Assembly: GCF_035046485.1 (NCBI RefSeq)
Contig: NC_085138.1
Location: 11,009,823-11,073,822 of the forward strand
DNA length: 64,000 nucleotides
Source of the DNA: Aedes albopictus
Taxonomy: Eukaryota > Arthropoda > Insecta > Diptera > Culicidae
Reading direction: 5' to 3'
The position numbers were made by a program, and so were the translations under genes. Numbering within the stretch: position 1 is the stretch's first letter; each line of letters opens with the position of its first letter. The notes under the pieces were generated by a model. That model ran no database searches, had not been told where the DNA came from, and was given only the letters and a program-made list of their open reading frames with translations. Below, one piece after another: positions 10,911-21,530 of the stretch.

Positions 10911-13138
10911 CTTATATTCCAAGTTAATGCTTTAATGTGTCCATTGTAAAAAATGTTCATTGTATTCTGACCTGAAATAAAAAAAAACTCAGCCTGTACT
11001 CGAGTGTTTAAATTCAGAATATCATTATCAACCACCCACCTCCAGCTATGATTGATCGAACAGCACCTCCCTAATTTCATGATTGTATTAATTCGATAGA
11101 AAAGCCGTGGGACCCACCTCTTAGCTCTATCCATCCAACCAACCGTCTTACAAGGGGCACGAAATGTCATTCCACTTCCTTTGAGTTGAGCCTCTCGATT
11201 TGCTAGGCGAGCCTTTCTTACCCTAGAATAGCCATTTTTCACGCCAAGGCACCATCATCATCGTCGCCGCTACCTACGAGTGAGTGTGGAAATGAGCTCC
11301 TTTATTAGTTGTACTTGGAATCGTTCCAGCGAGCCTCCCTCACTCTCTAGGAGGTGACACCAAAGCAGGTTCTTGACTGCGCCTTCCGTAGGAGACCCAC
11401 CGTCAACGACGACGACCGTTCGAGCTGAAATAAATCCAATGCGATTTATTTAATTAATTCTTCATATTTTTTCGGCACTCTGACGTGCGATCACGAAACA
11501 CCGAGAAAGTTATGGCCCTCGAACGAGTGGGGCCGGATTGGCGCGGTTGGTTGAAGATTGGGACAAAATTGCCAAAAGTCACGACAGGCTCCCCAGTCAG
11601 CCAGCCAGCCCCCCATTATTGGCTCTGGCGGTACAAGTTGGACAGTTTGGTGATGCCGAACAGCGATTCGCGCATTGGATTAATTTGAAATATTTTCTTC
11701 GTTCCTGCGGCGTGGCACAGTGGAAGGTGTGGAAGCTAATGGATCAAGGTAGGTCTTTGGGAGAGCTAGGAGTTGCTGGAAGGTGGAACGAAATGGATAA
11801 ATTCGAGGCCGTCACTTGGCTACCTGACCAGCACTGACTGATGATTCATTGTGATGGCGAAAGCTCATGGCTGGGAAGAAAAGAAACTTGATTCTTCTTT
11901 GTAATGGTCAACTCCTTCGAGAATGTTAATGGACTGCGGGTGCACTAAATGGAAAATTCGTTTGGCTTCCATTTGGGGTCATTTGTCAAAATTCGGATGT
12001 TTAATGGTGCCTAATGGCCTCTGCAATACTGGGGTGTAAAGCGTGTTGATGGAGTTCAAAATGGCAGGTTAATAATAGGTGTTACCATGTCATTCAATTA
12101 ACCTTAAGGTGGTACGGGTGGCAGAAATTTCCAGAATGGAGGAGAACGCGCCTTTGAAAACGACCAACTAAAGGAGGTACGGGAGACCGTTTTTGATAAC
12201 TTCTCTAATTTCCATTCCCATATGCCTGGAAGCATTGAAGAAGCTAATTTCAATCTGTCGTGAATTGGTGTAGCTGAATATTTTGTTGATTGTACATAAC
12301 GTGAAGGCATGCTACTAATTTATTTTGCTTTGGGCCAGTTTGTGCTGCCATATACTGCAGGGTTCCAGTCTAACGCTTGTTGCAGGTTTCGTTTCAGCCT
12401 TACCTCCACTTTCGTTCTCGAATTTCTATCGCGTTGGAGAATCAATTATGAGGCTACCATGCACGAACTGCAGCCAACTATTGATGAAGACCTGCAGCCG
12501 TTCTATACTAATACACACCAGGTTTCACTGGCGCACCGCAGAACAGAGTTCACGTTTTAGTTGAATATGCAGATTTAGGTTTGACTAAAGTTACGGATTT
12601 CGTGATACAGTTTTTTTAGGGCACCAAGGTATAAAACAGGCGTATTGTCAGCTTCCTAAGTGGCTTCACCAATCCTTAACCTTTTGAAGCCGAATGGGTA
12701 AATATGACCCCGGCGAGGAAACCGAGCATAAAAAACGTATTCGATGCCAGCGAGGTTGCGGCAGCATTAGTGAAATTATCCGGCTCCAAAGGGATAAATC
12801 CTCGAAATGCGGAGCAGGGTCGGCACAATGCCTGCTTCCCGCTGCACTGACCATACACCTTTGAAAGACATGCCTGCATTAGGCCTTGGTCTCAATCTTC
12901 TGGGGATCCCTTCCCATATCGCGGGCTTCCGCTTTCCATAGCACAACCATTGAAGCCATACGCTATCCCCGTCAGCTCTGCCATCATACAGTTCAGCATC
13001 GGCGTGAACTACACTATCGATCACCGAAGAGACGCATAACAACTACAGAAGAAAATCCCGTTGACTTTGACAACCGCGAAATCCTTGTTAGATGTTGACA
13101 TCAACTCCTGTACCCGCCATCCGAATTGCCGTCATTTC
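10911..13138. other. Apparently single-copy non-coding DNA
   Basis: GC is higher and repeats are fewer than elsewhere in the window. Longest open frames (11485-11688 and 11538-11837 plus, 10901-11242 and 12776-13042 minus) show no domain, no consistent splice structure and overlap each other. A CATCATCATCGTCG-type run is at about 11247. About 12140-12160 (AATGGAGGAGAACGCGCC) resembles a piece of the LINE 3' end at 53395-53420, suggesting an old fragment. Could be host intron or intergenic sequence. Confidence 0.4.
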
Positions 13139-14654
13139 TAAAGCTGGAGCCACAATGCTGCGTCGACTTCGACTTCGACTTCAGCATTAACGGATCCGTC
13201 AATGTACTAAAAACGCAGACGGATGCGTTGACGCAAACACTGCCCACAATGCTGCGTTGCGTTGTGCGTTTGTTTACATTGGTGATGGAATTTAATCGCG
13301 CATAAGGAATCTCAACGAAATCAATATTGGAATTAGATTTCTGCAGCCGTACTGCATAAATCATTGCAGGAATTTGGAATTTAATGCCGGAATTCGCAGC
13401 GGCTGCTGGTGTGCTCAATAAAAACATGGATTATTTGCGGAAACAGTGAAATTTCATCAGGAAACCGATCACCATTTGTGTGGTTATTCGTGAACTTTTC
13501 TGTGGCCAGCGGCAGTGATTGTAGGAAGCAACTCGTTCTGGAATGATTCCGGCAGAAACATTTCATGGGCTTTTCATAACGGGAAACCCTTCTGAGATTC
13601 CTTTAGTAGGAATTCCCTGTTTTGGATTTCATGATTTTTCCAGAAATTACATTCCTCCGGAAGACGCTTCGCAAAGCAAGAGTTGGGAGAAACGTGATCA
13701 ATGAGGTGCATTTTGAATTCATAGTTTTTTGCAGACATTCCCGGAACTCAAGGAGATCCTCCTGGTTCAGGATCAGAAGTTTTTTTGGGAATTTTTCCAA
13801 TACTTCTTAGGGAATTTTTTTTATAGGTTGCATCAAAAGTTCTTCTTTGAGATCTTTCAGGATTTTTTCAAAGGTTTTCCGGGAATGTATTCCGTAGTTC
13901 CTTCAACAATAATTGTTAATTATTTATTATGAATTCAAAGGGTTCTTAATAATCTCCTCATGGTTTTCATCGTTAAATTCTCCAGAAGTTTAATAGAGAA
14001 TCACACTAGGAAATCCTGTGGAAATTCCTGCAAAATATTCATTGTGATTTTTTTTTTCATAATGAATTCCTCCAGAAGTTTCATCGATAATTCCTTCAGG
14101 GATTCCATTGAAAATTACTCCAGGAGTATTGGTAGTCCCATTCGGAATTCCTCCATTAATTCCTTCAGGAATTCTTCAAGGAGTTTGTTCATGAATTTCT
14201 CCAGCAGTTCTTACGAAGTTTCCTGAAGTGTTTTAGAGTTTTCTTTTTCAAATGTTTCTTTGGGAGTTTCTCCAGTAGTAACTTTAACAATTACTCCAGA
14301 ATTAGCTTGTAATGCCCTCAGGAGTTTCTTCGGGAATTCTTTCAATTGTTCTACCGGAGATTTCTCCAAGAAATACGCTACAAGAGTTCCATTTGGAATT
14401 TATCTTGGAATTTCATAGGGAATCCTGCAAGTGTTCCACCGGCAATTCCTCCAGGAATTCTATCGTTAATTGCTGCAGGAGATTTTTCGGGGACCCGCCT
14501 AGCAATTCCTAGGAAATATGTTAGGAGGTCCACTAGTAGTTCCTCCTGGATATCCCGAATAGCATTCGGGATTACTCCAGAAAGATCCATCGGGAGTTTC
14601 TTTAGAAGTCCTTACAGAAGGTTCAACATGTCTTTAGGATAATTCTTTGGTAGT

Positions 14655-15444
14655 GGTAGGAGAGCATTGGATTGTGGCAATACTTCTGTCCAGTTTGCCA
14701 GAGACGTACAATCCGTTAATCACTGCATTGGAAGGTCGATCTGAAGAAGAATTGAAGCTGGAGTATGTTAAGGGCAAACTACTGGACGAATGGCGGAGGC
14801 GTTGCGAGTTTAATGATGACGGAGTCTTTCATCATGACACCGCACTCAGAGCAGCGAAACAGCAAGTAACAAGGCCTGGGTATTGGAAACGCGAATGTTA
14901 TTATTGTCATGAAGAAGGACATATTCGTCGGTATTGTCCACAACTGGCAGGTATCAGGCAAACTGATGAAGACGGTCAAAGGATGGAAAGTGTGGAGCCA
15001 CACGTTACCGCAAGCAGTTCGAGGGGAAGTGGCTCACGTAATGTGTGTTTCACAACGACGGCGAAAGAAAGTATTGGAACGGAAGGATGGCTGATTGACA
15101 GTGGCAGTTCGATGCACATGACAGGAACTATTGAACAACTCAAGGATGTAGTACCGTGTAAGAAAGGCGTTTTCTTGGCTGATGGGAAGATGGTGTCGGT
15201 TAGAGCTACCGGAACCTGTGAATTTACGAAACGAGGCGTGACAGGCGAGAAAATCGACGTGAAGTTGAAAAACGTTTTCTATGTGCCCGGACTTGCAGCG
15301 AACGTGATCTCGGTGAGCCGCATGGTTGATGCGGGATACGACATTTCTTTCGGACATGAACGTTGCACGATTCTGGATGGAGTTCAAGCTGTTTTTGTTG
15401 GCGAACGACGAGGAGAAGGATACTGGATTCAGGAGGAGCTATAA
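14655..15444 (+). pseudogene. Ty1/copia gag-protease remnant
   Basis: An open frame of about 260 codons begins inside gag, with EHWIVAILLSSLPETYNPL typical of copia Gag, so the N-terminal half is missing. Next is one CCHC zinc knuckle, CYYCHEEGHIRRYC (about residues 84-97 of the frame starting at 14647). Then comes an aspartic protease with the catalytic triad in WLIDSGSSMHMT (about 147-158). The frame ends after a GAG-pre-integrase-like tail (FVGERRGEGYWIQEEL) at a TAA. No integrase, RT or RNase H follows: sequence goes within 60 bp to a purine tract and LTR. It is therefore a 5'-truncated and pol-deleted copy. The protease motif is intact, but without pol the copy cannot be autonomous. Confidence 0.9.
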
Positions 15445-15505
15445 GTAGTTGTGATTCAGGAGGAGTAAGGTAGTTTTGGCGGCGAGGTGTTGACACAAAG
15501 GAGGA

Positions 15506-15779
15506 GTGTTGGAGATTGGTTAGTGTCCAACCCCTCGCAGATACGCAAATAAAAAGAGATAGGTGTCTGACCCTTCGAAGGTTGGAATGTCATCTTTCAC
15601 CGCAGTGTGTTTTGCTCGTTTGAGGTTGTTGGTTGTGTTGTGTACGCAAGTTTGTTTATTAGGTTAAAGTCGTTGAAATACATTAAATTTAAGTTTCACA
15701 CGAAACGGTTTGAGTTGTACTTCTTCTCGTAACGCAAGTCCCTGTGTTGGTGCTCTGCTAGTAGTTGCAGTTTCCAACA
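15506..15779 (+). mobile_element. 3' LTR of the copia remnant
   Basis: A 274-bp block begins TGTTGGAGATTGG and ends GTTTCCAACA, giving the TG...CA ends and short inverted TGTTGG/CCAACA termini of an LTR. It is preceded by a purine tract (AAAGGAGGAG). AATAAA lies at about 15548. GTAGT follows at 15780-15784 and also occurs at 14650-14654 just before the gag remnant. No 5' LTR is present. Confidence 0.85.
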
Positions 15780-15869
15780 GTAGTTCCCTCAAGAAATTTT
15801 GAAGGAGCTCTTATTGGTTTTTTGAGTTTCTTCGGGAATTTATTTAGTAGCTCCTTCAGAAGTTGATTT

Positions 15870-16235
15870 GACGAAGAATGCTGCTAGGGTACCCGGGTAC
15901 CCAAGAAGCTGAAATGATCATTACTCCGTGAGTTTTCAAAATTTTTGATTCATTCAACTCACAAACTCATTATATATTGAGATAATATTTGGACCGGTCC
16001 GATCAACGTGGGTGCCGGAAAATCCTGATTTTTGGGTCCATGTTTTTATACAAAACAATGTTCGGGATTTACGGTAGTATCTAGTATCTGACCAGCCTGG
16101 GATCATACAACGTGTTGACTGTGAAGCTACGATTTCGGATCAGGCTTCCCGTGGGGCCATGGTAAATTGACAGCATCCAAGACTCAACAATGTGTGCTTC
16201 AATATGGTATATAAAGACATGCTCCTGAAAATCCG
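15870..16235. other. Non-satellite block inside the left arm
   Basis: About 370 bp unlike the surrounding minisatellite. It starts near the palindromic GGGTACCCGGGTACCC (about 15888-15903), a word also found in the small element at 59312. It has no long ORF. Probably an insertion, but I could not define its ends. Confidence 0.5.
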
Positions 16236-18762
16236 GATTTTTTCAGGAGTATTTTTGGGAACCATTTCAGAAGTTCATGAGTTCTTTGGGAAATTTCTTC
16301 AGGAGTTTGCTTCAGAACTTCTTGAGTAGTTACTTTAGAAGTTTCTTATAAAAACCCCTTGATGTTCTTCCCAAGAGTTTTTTGGGAATTTTACCAGAAG
16401 TTCCACCGAGAACTTTCACAGGAGTTCACTCGTGATTTCCGGCAAAAGTGTTTTTTGAGAATTCTTCTAGGATTAATTTCGATAATCTCTGCAGGAGGTG
16501 AATTGGTAATTCCTCCGGAAGATAAATTGAGAATCTCTTTAGAGAATGGCAAGTTTTTTCAAGAATTTTATTTATGATTCTTCTAGGAGCTCCATCGATA
16601 ATTTCTTCAAGAGTTTTATTGAAGATTCCTCAAGGACTTCCTTTTTTAATTCTTCCAGGAATCTTGTTGAAATAAATTCATCAAAAATTACTTTAGACAC
16701 GGGGAATTCCCCGGAGATTGCCCCATGAATTCTTCCGTGGATTCCTCCAAGAATTCCCCCGGGGATTCCTCCAAGAATTTTCTCGGGGATTCATCCAGGA
16801 ATTCCCCCGGGGATTCCTCCGGGAATTCCCCCGGCGATTCCTCCGGGAATTTCCCCGAGGATTCCTTCGGGAACTCCTCCGGGAATCTCTTTGAAATAAA
16901 TTCATCAAAAATGTCTTGAGACACGGGGAATTCCCCCGGGGATTGCTCCTGGAATTCCCCAGTGGATTGCTCCAGGAATTCTTCTAGGGATCCCTCCGGT
17001 AATTCACACGGAGATTCCTCTGAGGATTCCTCCGGGAATTTCTCTAGGGATTCCTCCAAGGATTTCTCCGGAATATATCCAGGGATTCTTCTAGGAATTT
17101 CTTCAGGGATTGTTCCAGGAATTGCTCCAGGAATTTCTCTAGGATTTCCTCCAGGGATTCCTCCAGGAATTTGTCCAGGGAATTTCTCCAGGGATTCCAC
17201 CAGGAATTTTATTGATGATTCCTCTAGGAGCTCCCTCGATAATTTTTTCAAAAGTTTTATCGAAAATTTCTCAAGGACTTACTTTTTTTAATTCTTCCAG
17301 TAATCTCTTTGAAATAAATTCATCATAAATTAGTTGAGACACGGGGAACTCTCCCGGAGATTGCTCCAGGAATTCTCCTAGGGATTCCTCCAGGATTTTC
17401 TCCAGGGATACCTCTAGGGATTCTTCCAAGGATTCCTCCAAGAATTTCTCCAGGATTCCTTCCAGAAATTCTTCCAGGGATTTGTCTATGAATTCCTTCA
17501 GCATTTTTTCCAGGATTTCCTCTGAGGATTCTTCAAGGAATTCCAAAGGATTCCTCCAGGAATTCTCCTAGAGATTCCTCCAGGAATTCTTGCAGAGATT
17601 CCTCCAGGAATTCTTTTAGAGATTCCTCCAGGATTTTTTCCAGCGATTCTTCTAGGAATTTCTCCAGGGATTCTTCCAGGAAATCCTCCAGGAATTCTTC
17701 CAGAAATTCTTTCTGGGATTCTTCCAGGAATTCCTCCAGGGATTCTTCCAAGAATTCCTTCAGGAATTCTTCCAGGAGTTCTTCCAGGATTTCCTTGACG
17801 AATTTCTCCAGGGATTCCACCAGGATTTTTTCCAGGGATTCTTCCAGAAATTCCTCCAGGGTTTCTTCAAGGAATTCCTCCAATCATTCTTCCCGGAATA
17901 TATCCAGGGATTCTTCGAGGAATTTCTCCAGGAACTCCTCCAGAAATTTCTCCAGGGATACTTCAAGCAATTTCTCCAGGGATTGTTTCAGGAATTTCTC
18001 CAGGGATTCTTTCAGAGATTCCTCCAGGAATTCTTTTAGAGATTCTTCCAGGCATTCTTCCAGAGATTCCTCTAGGAATATCTCCAGGAATTCCTCCAGG
18101 AATGTCTCCAGGGATTCCACCAGGGATTCTTCCAGGAAATCCTAAAGGGATTCTTCAACGAATTCCTCCAAGAACTGTTCCAGGAATTCTACCAGGGATA
18201 CTTCGATGAATTCCTATAGATATTCTTCCAAGAGTTCCTCCTGGGATTCTTCCAGGAATTCCTCCAGGGATTCTTCCAGGAATTCCTCCAGGGATTCTTT
18301 CAGGAATTCCTCTAAGGATTTTTCTAGGAATTCCTCCAGGAATGTTTCCCGGAATTTCTCCAGGGATTCTTCAAGGAATTTATCCAGGGGATCTTCAAGG
18401 AATTGCTCCAAGGATTCTTCCCGGAATTACTCCAGGGATTCTTCAAGGAATTCCTCCAGGGATTGTTACATGAATTCTTCCAGGGATACTTCCATGAATT
18501 CCTATGAGGAATCCCTGAAAAAAAAACAGGAGAAATCCCTGCAGCAATCCCTGGAGTAGTCTCTCGAGTAATCCCTGGAAGAATCTCAGGAATCCCAGGA
18601 CGAATCTGTAGAAGAATTCCTGGAGGAATTCCTTGGAGAATCCCTGGAGAAATTCTTGGAAGAATCCCTGAAGGAATTCATGGAAGCATCCTTGGAAGGA
18701 TTCCTGGAGGAAATCCTGGAGGAATTCCTGGAAGAATTCCTGGAGATATTCCTAGATTGATT

Positions 18763-18824
18763 GATTTGTCTTTATAAAAGAGACTTTCAGCCCTTGGCTG
18801 GTCAATCTCTATCCTAAACAGTAT
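18763..18824. repeat. Short non-satellite insert (AGACTTTCAGCCCTTGGCTG)
   Basis: A 62-bp piece, TTGTCTTTATAAAAGAGACT followed by CAGCCCTTGGCTGGTCAATC, breaks the array near its centre. It resembles, by pattern only, the short retroposon at 25564-25635 (CAGCTCGAGGCTGGTCCATC). It may be a truncated 3' end of a mosquito retroelement. Confidence 0.5.
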
Positions 18825-20035
18825 TCCTAGAGGAATCCCCCTGGAGGAATCTCAGGAGGAATTTCTGGAAGAATCTCTAGAAGAATTCCGGGAGAAATTC
18901 CTTGAAGAATCTCTGGAGGAATTCCTGGAAGAATCCCTGGAGGAATTCCTGGAGGAATCTCTGGATGAATTCATGGAGGAATCTCTGGAAGAACTTGTTG
19001 AAGAATTCTTGGAGGAATCCCTGAAAGAGTTCCTGGAGGAATCTCTGGAAGAATTCTTGGAGGAATCTCTGGAAGAATTCCTGGACAAATCTATTGAAGC
19101 ATTCTTGGAGGAATCTCTGGAAGAATTCCTGGAAGAATCTCTGGAAAAATTCTTGGAAGAATCTCTGGAAGAATTCCTGGAAGAATCCCTGGAAGAATCC
19201 CTGAAGGAATCTCTGGAATAATTCCTGGAGGAATCTCCAGAAGAAATCCAGGACGAATCTCCAGAAGAATTCCTGGAGGAATTCCTTGAAGAATCCCTGG
19301 AGAAACTCCTGGAAGAGTCCCTGGAGGATTTCATGGAAGAATCCTTGGGTGATTCCTGGAGGAATTCCTGGAAGAATAACTAAAAAAATCCTGGATGAAT
19401 TGCTGGAAGATTCCTTGGATGAATTCCTGGAAGAATCCCTTAAGGAATCCTTGGAGTAGTGTCTGGAGGAATCCCTGGAAGAATCCCTGGAGGAATCTCA
19501 GGAATAATTCCTGGAGGAGTCCCTAGAAGAATTCCTGGGAGAATTTTAAGAAGAATTCCTGGACAAATCTGTAGAAGAATTCCTGCAGGAATCCCTGGAG
19601 AAATTCCTGGAAGAATTCCTGGAGGAATTCCTAGAAGAATCCTTGGAAAAATTCAGGAAGAATCCTTGAAGGAATTCGTGGAAGAATCCCTGAAGGAATT
19701 CATGGAAAAATCGCTTAAGGAATTCATTGAAGCATCCCTGAAGGAATTCATGGAAGAATTCCTGAAGTAATTCATGGAAGATTCCCTGGAGGAATTCCTG
19801 GAAGAATCCCTGGAGAAATGCCTTGAAAAATCCCTGAAGTAATTGCTGGAAGAATTCCCGAAAGGAAATTCTGGAGGAATTCCTGGAGATATTCCTAGAG
19901 AAATCTCTGAAGGAATTCCTGGAAGAATCTCCAAAAGAATTACTGGAGGATCCCTGATGAAATTCCTGTATGAATCCCGGGAGGAATTCCTGGAAGAATC
20001 CCTGGAGGAATTCCTGGAAGAATTCCTGGAGGAAT

Positions 20036-21530
20036 TCCAGAAAGTATCCCTGGAAGAATTCCCGGAACAATCCCTGGGGGAATTCGTGGTGGAATCCCTG
20101 ATGAAATTCCAGGAGGAAATCCTGGAGGAATTCCTGGAGGTATTCCTTGAGGAATCTTTGGAAAAATTCCTTAAGGAATTCCTGGAGGAATCTCTGGAAG
20201 AATCCCTGGAGAAATTCCTGGAATAATCCTTGGAGGAATTCCTTTAAGTATCCTTGGAGAAATTCCTTGGCGAATCCCTGGAAGAATCCCTGGAGAAATT
20301 CATGGAGGAATTTCTGGAAGAATCCCTGGAGGAATCCTTGAAAGAATTGCTGGACGAATCCCTGAAAGAATTCCTGGAGGAATCCCTGAAAGAATTCCTG
20401 GAGATATTCCTAGACGAATCCCCGGAAGAATCTTTGGAGAAATTCCTGGAGGAAATCCTTGAAGAAATTCCTGGAAAAATTCCTGGAGATATTCCTAGAC
20501 GAATCCCTGGAAGAATCCCTGGAGAAATTAATGGAGGAATTTCTAGAAGAATCCCTGGAAGAATCCCTGGAGGAATTCCAGAAAGTATCCCTGGAAGAAT
20601 TCCCGGAACAATCCCTGGGGGAATTCCTGGTGGAATCCCTGATGAAATTCCAGGAGGAAATCCTGGAGGATTTCCTGGAGAAATTCCTTGAGGAATCTTT
20701 GGAAGAATTCCTGGAAGAATCCCTTAAGGAATTCCTGGAGGAATCTCTGGAAGAATCCCTGGAGAAATTCCTGGAATAATCCTTGGAGGAATTCCTTGAA
20801 GTATCCTTGGAGAAATTCCTGGAGGAAATCCTTGAAGAAATTCCTGGAAGAATTCCTGGAGGAATTCCTAGACGAATCCCTGGAAGAATCCCTGGAGAAA
20901 TTCCTGGAGAAATTCCTTGACGAATCCCTGGAAGAATCCCTGGAGAAATTCATGGAGGAATTTCTGGAAGAATCCCTGGAGGAATCCTTGAAAGAATTCC
21001 TGGACGAATCCCTGAAAGAATTCCTGGTGGAATCCCTGAAAGAATTCCTGGAGGAATCCCTGAAAGAATTCCTGGAGATATTCCTAGACGAATCCCCGGA
21101 AGAATCCTTGGAGAAATTTATGGAGGAAATCCTTGAAGAAATTCCTGGAAGAATTCCTGGAGATATTCCTAGACGAATCCCTGGAAGAATCCCTGGAGAA
21201 ATTAATGGAGGAATTTCTGGAAGAATCACTGGAGGAATTCCAGAAAGTATCCCTGGAAGAATTCCCGGAACAATCCCTGGAGGAATTCCTGGTAGAATCC
21301 CTGGAGGAATTCCAGAAAGTATCCCTGGAAGAATTCCCGGAACAATCCCTGGGGGAATTCCTGGTGGAATCCCTGATGAAATTCCAGGAGGAAATCCTGG
21401 AGGAATTCCTGGAAGTATTCCTTGAGGAATCTTTGGAAGAATTCCTGGAAGAATCCCTTAAGGAATTCCTGGGGGAATCTCTGGAAGAATCCCTGGAGAA
21501 ATTCCTGGAATAATCCTTGGAGGAATTCCT
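20036..21530. repeat. Higher-order repeats within the minisatellite
   Basis: The marker AAAGTATCCCTGGAAGAATT with the following CCCGGAACAATCC occurs at 20041, 20582, 21244 and 21316. Spacings are 541, 662 and 72 bp. The flanking hundreds of bases are also near-identical between copies, so the array expanded recently by segmental duplication as well as by single units. Confidence 0.85.

Larger units (their letters stand above)
13560..18500. repeat. Minisatellite left arm (GATTCCTCCAGGAATTC orientation)
   Basis: Tandem, degenerate 12/24-bp units of the type GATTCCTCCAGGAATTCC, most regular from 16.7 to 18.5 kb. The palindromic GGAATTCC core recurs throughout. Translation in any frame yields monotonous EESLEEFL or NSSRDSSR peptides. 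It is interrupted by a copia remnant (14655-15779) and an unrelated block (15870-16235). Internal higher-order copies exist: 16566-16700 recurs at 17205-17350, and a GAGACACGGGGAA marker occurs at about 16696, 16918 and 17336. Confidence 0.9.

Noticed and set aside
16688..21513. Long Glu/Leu- or Ser/Arg-rich open frames ([24 protein letters not shown])
   Set aside because: They occur in several frames on both strands of a 12/24-bp minisatellite whose unit happens to lack stop codons. Period, not selection, explains them.
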